A stretch of 64,000 nucleotides of DNA, taken from contig JAJFZO010000191.1 of assembly GCA_021397835.1 (NCBI GenBank), positions 1,431,001 to 1,495,000 of the forward strand, read 5' to 3'. Each line of letters begins with the position of its first letter. The stretch's first letter is position 1. Both the position numbers and the translations under genes were made by a program. This stretch comes from Moringa oleifera (lineage: Eukaryota; Streptophyta; Magnoliopsida; Brassicales; Moringaceae). The notes below the pieces were generated by a model. The model had not been told where the DNA came from. It did no database searches and worked only from the letters and a program-made list of their open reading frames with translations. Below, in pieces: positions 39,925 through 51,170 of the stretch.

Positions 39925-40440
39925 CGTCTTCAATGTTTTCATTTTCAAAAATGAAAATTAGGAAATCAAAATACAGAACCAATTTACATCAGAAATATTC
40001 TGTTTTCAAAAACAATAGAACTGGTTAAAAATTCTTTTAGATAATGGAACCCGATGCATTATGTATGCAATAAAATCAAAAAAATATATTCTATTAGCAT
40101 TCGATTTCAGTGTGAAAAGAGGAGAAAACAAAAGGAAAGTGGAGCACCGGATGCCCCTTACCTTGGGAATGACTCTTCCAAGCTCCACTCGTCCTCAGCT
40201 CCAAGGGATGTTTAACCAGTAGCTTATGCTTACTGCAATTTTTCAGTGTTTTGTGAGAACAAACATCACCAGACATCATCAAAAAAGGGATCTTAGGAAT
40301 ATTAGAAACACTTACCATGGAAGCAACTTCTTTGGTAAATTATTGATTCGACTCACATAGTTGAGAACGATTTTGATATCGTCTTCATTGATGTTGATGA
40401 TTTTTTCATCACTATCTTCTTCCCAATTTTTGCTCTTCAT
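39704..40440 (-). CDS. Small three-exon protein of unknown family (123 residues)
   Basis: Exons 40440-40316, 40232-40162 and 39879-39704 join in frame to 124 codons including the stop, with GT-AG at both introns. A TATA box (TATAAATA, 40501-40494) lies about 55 nt upstream of the ATG, so the model is well supported as a gene even though I recognise no family. The N-terminal part is acidic (NWEEDSDEKIININEDDIKI); the middle and C-terminus are basic (CKHKLLVKHP, RSNKRPKDEEYE, SPHKKFRDLN). No signal peptide, membrane span, cysteine pattern or obvious catalytic motif is visible. Intron 2 ends in a 40-bp (CT)n run that is its polypyrimidine tract. A decayed copy of exon 1 with its promoter lies at 41,000-41,200. 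It could be a lineage-specific gene or a fragment of a larger protein. Confidence 0.55.
39882..39921. repeat. (GA)n microsatellite serving as intron 2 polypyrimidine tract
   Basis: A 40-bp GA run, (CT)n on the gene strand, ends at the splice acceptor of exon 3 of the orphan gene (CTCTCAG|GTTAC). Confidence 0.9.
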
Positions 40441-40493
40441 CTTTTAAGATTTCTGCACTGCTCACATCTATCAATTGTATGAGTTTCATGTCC

Positions 40494-40501
40494 TATTTAT
40501 A
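40494..40501 (-). promoter_or_regulatory. TATA box of the orphan gene
   Basis: TATAAATA on the minus strand about 55 nt before the ATG. The same box and its surroundings (TTATAAATARGACATGAAA) recur at 41,194-41,187 in the decayed copy. Confidence 0.6.
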
Positions 40502-40579
40502 ATAGAATTTTCATATACTTGTATTTAAAGTTCAAGAAGATTACATATATATTAAGCTTCAACATGTTAGGAATTGAAA

Positions 40580-40960
40580 CACTATCCTAAAGCGCATGTG
40601 ATAAATTCACAAAAATGGGTGATTTGGATCGGAGCCAAGAGGAAAGGTCCACGTCGTATGGCCACCGCTGTTGTTGTATGTCTAGCTATTCCATCACCCT
40701 CTTGAGTTGTCCCCCTCCCCCCTCCAGAAGACAACGGGAGCTGGTTCCCATTTTCGTCGCCACGATCAACCATTTCACCATGACTGTCGAGAAAGATTAC
40801 TGGAACGAGATGGCCACAGCTCCTTCAACTCCCTCACTCATTCCACCACCACCGTTACCATCATCCAGTTCATCGCCCATCGGGTTCCCATTTTGCTCTA
40901 GTCCACCGCTGCCTTCCGAAGTCCTGAGGAAGTTTGATCACAAATGTTATTAATTAATTA
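40580..40960. other. GC-rich block between orphan gene and its decayed copy
   Basis: Distinctly C- and G-rich against the A+T-rich flanks, with CCN repeats that give proline/serine-rich frames on plus and glycine-rich frames on minus. The string GGTTCCCATTTT occurs twice (about 40,743 and 40,883). No known protein family recognised; probably not a gene. Confidence 0.3.
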
Positions 40961-40989
40961 ACAAGAGGAAATAAAAAAGATTAATTTCA

Positions 40990-41200
40990 GAAATGATGTA
41001 AATACTTACGCTGGAAGCAATTTTCTTGGTAAATCACTGATTCGACTCGGAGATCTGAAAACAATTTTGATACTGTCTTCGTTTGATTGTTGTTGATGCA
41101 TGCAGTTTTCATCGCTCTGTAGTCTTTGCTCGTCATGTTTTAGGATTTCTCACCTCATTCCTATCAGTTGTATAGATTTCATGTCTTATTTATAATTGAA
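40990..41200 (-). pseudogene. Decayed tandem copy of orphan-gene promoter and exon 1
   Basis: Minus-strand sequence aligns with the orphan gene from its TATA box (41,194-41,187) through the ATG at 41,136 to the exon 1 donor (about 41,010). Shared strings include TTACCAARRAARTTGCTTCCA and TTTTAAGATTTC-like leader sequence. Indels shift the frame after the ATG, and joining to the next plausible acceptor gives a stop within about nine codons. Exons 2 and 3 were not found downstream. Confidence 0.6.
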
Positions 41201-41875
41201 TTATTCATATTTATTTATTAAATTTGGTTGACTTACCATCAATAGTTTTATGTTTTTAATTGGGTCTGGATATCTTTCCTTTTCCCCTGATACAATATCC
41301 ATGAGTAACTTTTTTTTTTTACTGGAATTTTGATTATAATTTATTAACTTAAAATTTAAAATTTTATTTTTAATTAAATTTTAATTTTTAAATATTTTAA
41401 AATAAATCTTAATTTATTAGATTAAATTAAATTAAATTGTAATAAAAAATTAAAAATTAAAAATATTTAAATTAAATATCATTATATCATGAATTTTGAC
41501 TTGAATATTTTACAACTATAAAGAAATACTTTAGTTATAATCGTCAAAAAAAATTAAAATCTTTTAAGTACTGAAAAATATTTTTTTAAAACAATTTATA
41601 CTATTAAAATATTAAAACATTCATGAAAAATAATTTATTGGCCTAAAATTATTTAAATTTAACAGATAAAATCAATATAAATTTTAAAATTTATTTAAGT
41701 AATTTTATAAATATTTTAACAATAAAATTATTAACTTTTAATAATTATTTTTATATAAATTTAATTTAAATAAATTAATAAATAAAAATATATTTTAAAA
41801 ATTAAAAAAAATTAAAATCCCATAGTAATACAAAAATCAAGGTTTAGAATAACATTTACATCAACAATACTGATA
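41201..41875. other. A+T-rich intergenic spacer
   Basis: Low-complexity A+T-rich sequence, including the probable 3' UTR of the PPR gene near its right end. Nothing else seen. Confidence 0.6.
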
Positions 41876-43663
41876 TTAGGAAACACTCTGACCTACACAA
41901 CCCACTGCCTTTATTTCCTCAGGCAATGCCTCCAACAGCATATATATTTCCTTTGCCTGAGGATGAGAGGTATCTCCACCCAAAAACAAGTGGGTTCTCC
42001 CATTGATCTCAATCCAACTACACCCAGGGATTTTCTTCATGCCTTGATATTTCAGATGAGCTCTTAGATGGTCTACCTCTTCCCACATCCCAACTTCAGC
42101 ATACATATTTGAGAGCAGCACATAATTCCCACTGTTATCTGGTTCTAAATCAAACAGCTTCCTGGCTGCCATTTCTGCAACCTCCAAATTCCAGTGGTTC
42201 CTGCAAGCAGCTAATAATGCACCCCAAATACTTGGTCCTGGCTGCATTGGCATTTGCTCAATAAGCTCTTTTGCTTCTACCAATCTCCCAGCACGGCCCA
42301 GAAGATCAACCACACAAGCATAATGTTCATGTCTTGGTTCCACAGAGTACACCATTTTCATAGAATGAAAGTACTTTAAGCCAACATCAGTAAGACCAGA
42401 ACGGCTGCATCCAGATAACAAACCTGTGAATGAGACAGCATCAGGTTGAATTCCAGCTCTGATCATATCCTCAAAAGTTGACACAGATTCCATTCCTTGT
42501 CCATGAGAGGCATAAGTGTTTATCATAGTATTCCAAGCAACCAAATTCTTTTCCTTCTGGGGTATCCTGTCAAAACAGTAACAAGCAGCCTCAAGGCTCC
42601 CACAGTTAGCATACATGGCAACAAGAGCTGTCTGTACAGAAGGATTTGAATCCAAACCAATGCTACGAGCATAATCATGAATTCGCCTCCCACGCTCAAG
42701 ACCAGCTGAATCTATACATGCAGGGAGTATGCTCATTACTGTTACCCAGTTGGGCTTCACCTCTGAATCTTCTTTCAGCATCTCATCAAATAAACTTAAG
42801 GCCTTAGCTGCATACCCATTTTGGGTGTATCCTGATATCATAGCAGTCCAAGAAACAATGTTCCTATGGGGCATCCTCTCAAACAAATCCTCAGCAGAAC
42901 CGATTTCCCCATCTTTCATGTATCCTGCAATCAGAGCATTCCACGAAGAAACATCTTTCCGGGGCATCCTATCGAACAACTTATGTGCGTCGTTTAATTC
43001 ACAACACTTCACGTACATATCGATCAACGAAGTACAGACATACATGTCAACCTCTAACCCAACTCTCAAACTCTGTCCATGAACACATCTTCCCATCGAA
43101 AGATTCGACAAAACCGCACAAGACTTGAGAACAAAGGGAAGTGTAAAATTATCGCCTTTAAGTCCCGAAGAGTGCATTTGACAATAAACATCTAGAGTTT
43201 CTTCAGAGTACCCATATCGAGTGTAAGCACGAATGATCGAATTGCACAAAAGTGAAGACGGTTCGGCGGTTCTATTAAACAGAGTTATAGCAGAGTCAAG
43301 ATCACCTGAACTGGCATACATAGCCACAATCTTTGCGCAAAGAAAACAGTTTGGCTGGAGCCCATGAAGGAGCATTTGGGCATGGACTTGTCGGCCTAAT
43401 TTCAAGAGGTAATTGTGGCCAGTCAGGAACTGGAAAATCAGTGCATATGATGAAAAAGGATCGAGTGGGTCTTGCTTTAGTATTGGTTCTAAAAGAGTTG
43501 GCAATGTAGATGAGTACGGAGACGGCCTTGGGGTAGCGCGTCTCGATGGCCTTTGACCTGCAACATAAGTGCGATAAGACAAAGCGTGAGGAAGAAAGAT
43601 GAGAGCTGTAGCAAATCCATCCTTTGCGCGAGCAATGGATGAGTATTGTAGGCCATTAAGCAT
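41876..43663 (-). CDS. Pentatricopeptide repeat protein, PLS class, E/E+ subgroup (organellar RNA factor)
   Basis: PLS-class PPR proteins bind organellar transcripts in a sequence-specific way, mostly to direct C-to-U editing. This intronless frame encodes 595 residues from the first ATG (43663); the frame is open 32 codons further upstream but without an ATG. The N-terminus is rich in S, R, T and P (RRATPRPSPYSS), consistent with an organelle targeting peptide. From about residue 100 alternating P, L and S motifs follow, seen as repeated VSWTAMISGY, SSWNALIAGYMK and VAWNTMINTY cores. The C-terminus has E (GPSIWGALLAACRNH, NYVLLSNMYAE) and E+ (KKIPGCSWIEINGRTHLFLGGD) motifs but no DYW deaminase, so any editing role would need a deaminase in trans. 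Target and organelle cannot be read from sequence by eye. Confidence 0.93.
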   Translation of the reverse strand: MLNGLQYSSIARAKDGFATALIFLPHALSYRTYVAGQRPSRRATPRPSPYSSTLPTLLEPILKQDPLDPFSSYALIFQFLTGHNYLLKLGRQVHAQMLLHGLQPNCFLCAKIVAMYASSGDLDSAITLFNRTAEPSSLLCNSIIRAYTRYGYSEETLDVYCQMHSSGLKGDNFTLPFVLKSCAVLSNLSMGRCVHGQSLRVGLEVDMYVCTSLIDMYVKCCELNDAHKLFDRMPRKDVSSWNALIAGYMKDGEIGSAEDLFERMPHRNIVSWTAMISGYTQNGYAAKALSLFDEMLKEDSEVKPNWVTVMSILPACIDSAGLERGRRIHDYARSIGLDSNPSVQTALVAMYANCGSLEAACYCFDRIPQKEKNLVAWNTMINTYASHGQGMESVSTFEDMIRAGIQPDAVSFTGLLSGCSRSGLTDVGLKYFHSMKMVYSVEPRHEHYACVVDLLGRAGRLVEAKELIEQMPMQPGPSIWGALLAACRNHWNLEVAEMAARKLFDLEPDNSGNYVLLSNMYAEVGMWEEVDHLRAHLKYQGMKKIPGCSWIEINGRTHLFLGGDTSHPQAKEIYMLLEALPEEIKAVGCVGQSVS

Positions 43664-44178
43664 TGACAAACAAGGGAAGTCGAGGCTTTCAGGTGATCGG
43701 CACACGGAGTGAGAGAGAGGTACACGGAAATTAACGACGGAGGATGCTCCTGCTGTCAAACTCCGGGAAGAGTGAATGCCAAAAATTTTTTAAAAAATAA
43801 AAAAAATATTTGAGGTAAATTTTTTAAAATTTTTTTATGTTTATTTATATTATTAATTAAATTTATAATCAAACCCTTATATTTAAAAATTAATATATTT
43901 AAATTTAATTTATTAATTTAATTTAATTTAAATATTATTTTAAAAAATTAAAAATATTTAAATTAAAAATTTTATATAATAAAATTTAAATTTAAATTTT
44001 TTAATTATAAAATTTAAAGTTACCATCACAAAAAAATTATATAATTTTTTGAATAATTATTTGATTCTTTAAAATTTGTTAATATTATAAAAATTTTAAA
44101 TGTATATATTTTTAGAAAAATATATATATAATTTTTGTGATAATAATTTAAATATTTATTCATTATAAAAAATTTTAA
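43664..44178. other. PPR 5' flank and A+T-rich spacer
   Basis: About 120 bp of mixed composition upstream of the PPR start, then A+T-rich sequence up to the MULE. No TATA box stands out. Confidence 0.5.
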
Positions 44179-45086
44179 GGTAAATATCATTTAAAATCTT
44201 GAACTTTACACTATTTCTTCAAATAGACACTAAGTTTCAAAATGTATCCAAACTAACCTTGACATTTTAATTTTGTCCAAATTGAACCTTAATTGCAAAC
44301 GCCGTTTCAATTAATTTTTTTCGTGAGGGCATTATCATCTGTTAATCCTTCATTCCCTTCCCTTCAGAGAAAACACAGAGAAAATGCTTGCTCGAAGAGA
44401 GAGAAGAGAAAGATAAGAGGAAAAAAAAAAAGAAAAGTTGTAAATTAATCGGGATTTCTTGTTGAAGAATCGAGTATTGGTGATATATATACTAATTGAA
44501 GCTGGATTTGTCAATGGAGAGTAAAGATTCATCCGAAGGCTCATCCTATCAAACCTTCAAATTTGTCATTGCGGTATTAGGGCAAAATTACATATATCAT
44601 GAACAACAATAAACCCAAGAAGAAGATTTTGGGATTGTAAGAAGAACATTATGCAATCAAACCTTCAAATTTCTTGATACTGAGTGATAAATTAAAAGAA
44701 AAAAATGAGATTTAGGTTTTTGGGGATAAGACCAAACGGGGAGAAAACCAAAATGGAGAAAACACTGTCGTTTACATCTATATATTCTACTTATGTAATA
44801 TCCTTTTTGCCATTCAATAAATCCATTTAGGTTTATGGGGAGAAGGCCAAAACAAGAAGAAGACTAAAATTGGGAAAACGCTGTCGTTTTTTCTATATAT
44901 TCTACTGATGTAATGTCTTTTTTATCTTCAATAAATTCATTTTTTACAAACGTCGTTTAATTGATTTAGATGAAAGGTTTAATTTGAACAAAATTAAAAA
45001 GTCGAGGTTAGTTTGGATATATTTTGAAATTTACTGTTTGTTTGGAGAGATAGTGTAAAAGTCAGGGTTTTAAATGATATTTATCC
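44179..45086. mobile_element. Non-autonomous Mutator-like element (TIR-MULE), 908 bp
   Basis: Ends are long terminal inverted repeats: about 44,179-44,330 on the left and about 44,937-45,086 on the right, with imperfect pairing over more than 100 bp. Both begin GG(A)TAAATATCATTTAAAA and share AATTTTGTYCAAATTRAACC. The element is bracketed by the perfect 10-bp direct repeat AAAATTTTAA (44169-44178 and 45087-45096). Long TIRs with 9-11 bp target duplications are characteristic of Mutator-like elements. No transposase frame is present. The interior carries a tandem duplication (see separate entry) and no gene fragment I recognise. Confidence 0.85.
44709..44945. repeat. Internal tandem repeat of the MULE, about 115-120 bp x 2
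   Basis: Copies at about 44,709-44,824 and 44,825-44,945 share TTTAGGTTTWTGGGGA, AAACRCTGTCGTTT, CTATATATTCTAC and TTCAATAAATYCATTT. They differ by substitutions and small indels. Confidence 0.8.
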
Positions 45087-45488
45087 AAAATTTTAAGTCA
45101 AAATTTGTTATTTAGAATCTTTAACTTAAATATTTTTAATTTTTAATAAACTTTAATTTAAACTAAATTAATAGATTGAGATTTGATTTATTATTTTTTG
45201 AATTCATAAGTTTGATTAGTAATATGAAGTAAATATAAAATTTTATGAGATTTTTATTTATTTTTTATATTTTTAAATAAAAAATTATTTTAAAAAGTAA
45301 TTTTTAATTTCACGTTGCAATATGCTTAGCTGTTTAATAAAACCTTATATTTTTTAATTTTCGTCTTCAAAATTCAACGGTTAAATTATATATTACTTTT
45401 ATTTTATTAATAATATAAAATAAACAGCTTCGGAGCCCTAAAAACCCAAGGAAAAAGGAAAGGACACCAAAGAGTTACACCTACAATT

Positions 45489-45543
45489 GGCCCAAGCCCA
45501 TTTCTCAATTAGAAAGCCCGTGCAGCCTAAGAAACTAGGGTTT
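45489..45543 (+). promoter_or_regulatory. Site II and telo-box cluster of the eL13 gene
   Basis: GGCCCA (45489-45494) and AGCCCA (45495-45500) are site II-type TGGGCY elements in reverse. TAGGGTTT (45536-45543) is a telo-box in reverse. This pairing is typical of plant ribosomal protein promoters. The transcription start probably lies within or just after this cluster. Confidence 0.65.
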
Positions 45544-46494
45544 CTCACACTTCGCCTCTCCCCATCATATAAATTAAAACCAGCAACCCTACGAATCTCA
45601 CTATCGGCCCCCGGAGAGGAAGAGAAAGAGAGGTTCTCCTTCTCTACTTCGCACTCCAGTTCGTCGTGTCGTTGTAAGCTCGTTATTTTCCTTAGTTTAG
45701 CATTTGCGTTTCACCCTTATTTTTCTGTTGTTACTTCGTATTTGCACCTGTAGCTCTTTGCTTTGATCCCCAGAAATCAATTCGGTTGGTTTTCTTTTCC
45801 TGTTTATCAATGTACTGTAGAGGAAGGTATTGGTTTTATCGGTGTTTTTGTGGTTGTAAAAGAAAAGAGAGGTAGCACCAAATCTATGTTTTTAAATGTC
45901 TATTTCACTTGCAGCAAGATTACATGCTTTCATGCTCTGGCATTCCTTTCCCAAGTGTCCTAGAGTAAAATATATGCATGCTCAGAAAGATGATTATTGA
46001 CGAATTATGAGATCACTTGGGCTTTACGAAGTGAACCCTGTTGGCTACGATTTTTGTTTTGTTATCGTTTGATTGAGTTAGAGTTGTCTATACTTGATTT
46101 ATCTAAGCAACTGAGTGCTTTGTTTGATATGCTTTGGCTCTTGCTTTATTATATATTCATGGCCAATAAAGTGAAGTAATAAAGTCAAGTGTTGGAAGTT
46201 CTTCTATAGTTAGGATTCAGTTTCAACATAAAAGTATTTTTATGAGTTCATGTTAGAATATTTAATTATTAAAGATCATGGCTTCCTTTTTTTTTATGTT
46301 TCAAGCGGACCAGATGAAATTCAATTTCTCCAATTACTCTAGCTTCCTCCCCTTGAATAAAGGAAGAAGAAGAGACCACCACTTTATTTAGCATTGCTAG
46401 GGGTTACTTAGCTTGCCCGCTGGTTTTATAATCTGTTGTATGAAAATTGGATTTTGTTTGTCACTCTTTAACATATCACTGTACAGGTAGGTAA

Positions 46495-47902
<1,408 letters not shown>

Positions 47903-49255
47903 GACTTCTAGCCAAATGATTGAGATTTGATGTGGGACTTTTCTTCACTTATCATGTTTAGACTTGCTTCAAGTTGTTAGTTTTGGCCTTCACAACAAAC
48001 CTTTGCTATATCAAGTACCTGGACCATGATTTGTTTTTCTATGAGCCATGAGTTAAGTAGATTTTGGTCATATTTTGCTGTTTTGTGGTGAAATTGGTGT
48101 ACCCTTCATGGATAAATTCATCAATTTCACAGTTCATTAGAAAGATGCACGCACCCACAAATGGAATACCTACACAAAAGTTCCCTGTAGACCCTTCTCT
48201 GAAGTGACTGGTGTCTTGTCTGCTTTGCATAATTCCCTTATTCATAATCCTTAACATTGTCATAAACAGTGATATATGGGCCTTTGTCCATCAATCTTTC
48301 TATTCACTTGCTGAAAATATTAAAAAGAAAAAAGGGTGAAGTCCGTCATCTTTAAACTCTGAAGTAATGCAAGGCAAGTGTTTAGGTCTTGCAATGAAGT
48401 TTCTCTTTGTAATGTTAGAGACTGATCACAAGAATTGTAGACACTCTAGTGGCTACCAATTTTTCTTCCTTTTTCATGTCACCAACGAGTAAATGACCAG
48501 GAAGTATTTCGATAATAATCACCAAAACCATAGGGACCAGGAATTACTTGATAATAATCAATTGGCATTATCAGATTTTAGAGAGTAAAGCCATGATATT
48601 CCCAAAATTTCTCAAGGTGATTAATAGACAGACCATTATAATGATGTTAATGTCAGATATTGATAATGTTGGGCTATTTTTCACAATTGTTTTGAATTAA
48701 GCTTTAATTTAAATATAATCAATATATTTGGAGATTTTTTAAAAGATAAAATTTATTTAGAAAATAAAATAAATCTAAAAAACTTTTGTAATATTTATGT
48801 TTTTAAAAAATAAAATTTTGTGAAATTTTTAATTTTTAATTTTTGAAATTTTAATTTTATCTTCATGTACAAATGTTTATTATTTAAATTTATGAATTTA
48901 AAATATACAATTATAGTAATTATAATTTTATTAAAATAATTTTACATTTTAATATTAATAAGTTAAATAAGTTCTAAAATTGACTAAACTTATCATAATT
49001 TAAAATTTAAATTTAATGATAAATTTAAGAGTAGATTTTATTTAAAATATGATTTTACTTTTTCTCTCTCATCAAATCTTAACTTTAAAAAAAAAATTAA
49101 ACAAACTCTAATTTATTAATTTAAATCATAGAATATCATCAAAAATTTTATAAATTAAAAATATTTAAATTAAAAATATTTTCCGAATGAATTTTGATTT
49201 ACGTTTTTTGGTACATATAAAAAAAATTTCTAATTACCTTACAAAAAAAAGTCAT
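47903..49255. other. eL13 3' UTR and A+T-rich spacer
   Basis: The first about 350 bp is probable 3' UTR; to about 48,210 it is also shared with the downstream eL13 duplicate. About 48,690-49,250 is A+T-rich. No gene seen. Confidence 0.55.
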
Positions 49256-49512
49256 TTTTTTTTTGAATTGACCTCGGGAAACTGGTCAAGATAGATGACC
49301 GCGCCTTTTTCCCCTCTTCCTTGCCGGGAGGGCAATCTTCTCTTACGGTCTTCACCTCCCGCCCGGCACGGAAGTAGAAGCCAGCCCCCTTCTGATCCAT
49401 TCATTTCTGCAAGCGGCGGTCCGGTGTGTCCAGAGCTAAGCCTTCCTTCTATTGCATAACCTAAAAAAGCTATAAGCAAAGTACCAAAGGTGCGCTCCGC
49501 ACGAAGTTAAAC
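49256..49512. other. GC-rich insert, possible organelle-derived (NUMT) fragment
   Basis: About 250 bp of balanced or GC-rich sequence (for example TTGCCGGGAGGGC and AAGGTGCGCTCCGCACGAAG) lies abruptly between A+T-rich DNA and the truncated eL13 copy. Its composition and style look like plant mitochondrial DNA, but I cannot name a mitochondrial locus, so this is a guess. No conserved coding frame. Confidence 0.35.
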
Positions 49513-49542
49513 ACAAATTTACTATGGAAACAGGGAAGCAAG

Positions 49543-50275
49543 GCACATCAACATTGTCATGTATGTTTTGTGCTAAGATACGTCTTTCCATTGTTATTGG
49601 AGTTTGGAATCAAACTTCCGTCTTCTTAATCCGTCGGTTTAATTTATTTGTTGACACTCTCCTCTCTGCATTTCATGTAATTATTTTGGTTTTGCATCCT
49701 ACCAGGCCGAAATTGGCTCCTACTGTTGGCGTAACAGTAGAACCAGTCTCTGGAGTCTCTCCAGGCTAATGTTCAGAGGCTGAAGACCTACAAGGCGAAG
49801 TTGATGGTCTTCCCAAGACGTGCCCGTCAATTCAAGGTAAGATAAATGGGCAGAAAATATTGATGAGAGCTGGTTGTTTATTAACTTGTGGGCTCATCCC
49901 TGTTTTCTTGCAACATTTTGTGGTATAGGCTGGTGATTCTGCTCCCGAGGAACTTGCAACAGCAACCCAGGTGCCTGTTATGCCTGAGAAACTGACAATG
50001 GAGCTTGTAAAGGTTACTACGGAAATGAAGTCATTCAAGGCATACGACAAGCTTACAGTGGAGAGGATGAACCAACTGCGCCAGATTGGTGCCAGGGTGA
50101 AGAAGGCTGCTGATGCAGAGAAGGAAGAGAAGAAGTAGGCATGATTAGTTAACTAGATTTGTGGCAGTATTTTTACTGTTTTGTGATAAAATTTTGTGCA
50201 CCATTGTTAGATAAATTAATCAATTTCACAATTAGATACACAAATCCACAAATAGAAGTCCCTTCTCTGAGCTAA
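49543..50275 (+). pseudogene. 5'-truncated duplicate of RPL13 (last third of intron 3 through 3' UTR)
   Basis: Aligns with RPL13 from within intron 3 (about 47,260) through exon 4, intron 4, exon 5 and the 3' UTR (about 48,210). Exons 1-3, promoter and start are missing. Exon 4 (about 49,707-49,836) has lost several bases at its 5' end and within the DHRRKNR segment, breaking the frame. Exon 5 (about 49,930-50,138) is still open and encodes a divergent tail ([18 protein letters not shown], ending KEEKK). Intron 4 is kept, so this arose by DNA duplication, not by retroposition. Expression is unlikely. Confidence 0.85.
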
Positions 50276-51170
50276 ACAACATAGTACCTTCATGTGTTAC
50301 TTATTACATATCCACAACATAAAAATAATATCCAAATAATAAAATAATTCGAATCACTTCAACTATATATTCAAATAATAATAATAATAATAAGTCTATC
50401 TATTTGTAGTTTAAGGACAAATTTTTGTTTATCTCTCAGTTTGAAAAAGATCAATTTATTTGTGTACAAAGTTTTCACGTGAAAAAGCAAACCTGGTTCG
50501 TTGTCCGCATCTACGGGGTGGCCTGTTCCGACACCCTCATAATGGAGAACAAAAGATCATTTTCTCACAGTTCTTGGCCTGCAGTGGGAAACCTTTTTTG
50601 TGTCACAAAAACACAAATGGGGTTCCCTTTCCAGTGGGTGTGCACATCATCTCTGTATCACCTTGAGGCATATCATTTGCAGCAAGGTGGGCTTCCATAA
50701 AAAAGGAGGAGCAATTGCAGCAGAAATTGTATGAGTCTCTCAAAGTGATAGCTCTGACACTACTCTATTAATTTTAATGTCACTTACAAAGATAGAATTT
50801 TTGAAATTCAGAATTGCTTACTTTGTTTGGAATTTTTATTTATTAAAAATATAAATAATCAAAAATTAAATTTACATTTATTTCAATATATTAAAATTGA
50901 AATTTAAAATTCAAATAAAAGATTATATTAAAAATTTAAATTAAAAAATTATTATTACTTAAAATTCAAACCACTCTGAAAAGTTAAATATCTTTCCAAA
51001 ATTATGCAACAAATAAAACATATTTCTAACAAATGCATTAATAGCAAGTTGACCGTCAGATCATTTATTTCTTATTATAATAATAACAGAGCACTATTAC
51101 ATTATTCAAGAGTCCTCTGATACAGCATATCAGCTCTGGAATTCATATTGAAGGAGCTCAGGAAATATAT
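50276..51170. other. Intergenic spacer with a GC-richer patch
   Basis: About 50,460-50,720 is GC-richer and has a plus-strand frame of about 90 codons (50,425-50,700) that I cannot assign; it may be a decayed coding fragment. The rest is A+T-rich, with an ATA repeat at about 50,380 and probable cupin 3' UTR near 51,100-51,170. Confidence 0.4.

Noticed and set aside
42729..43082. 117-codon plus-strand frame
   Set aside because: Antisense to the PPR repeats; periodic repeat codons often leave an open antisense frame.
44350..44544. Minus-strand frame and a plus-strand ATG (44,515) inside the MULE
   Set aside because: Both are short, and neither matches transposase or a host gene, so no captured gene is claimed.
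45674..46486. Intronic snoRNA in the eL13 leader intron
   Set aside because: Some C-box-like strings occur (near 45,990) but no paired C and D boxes with terminal stems were found.
50425..50700. 91-codon plus-strand frame in a GC-richer patch
   Set aside because: No domain, promoter or intron support; kept only as a note in the spacer entry.
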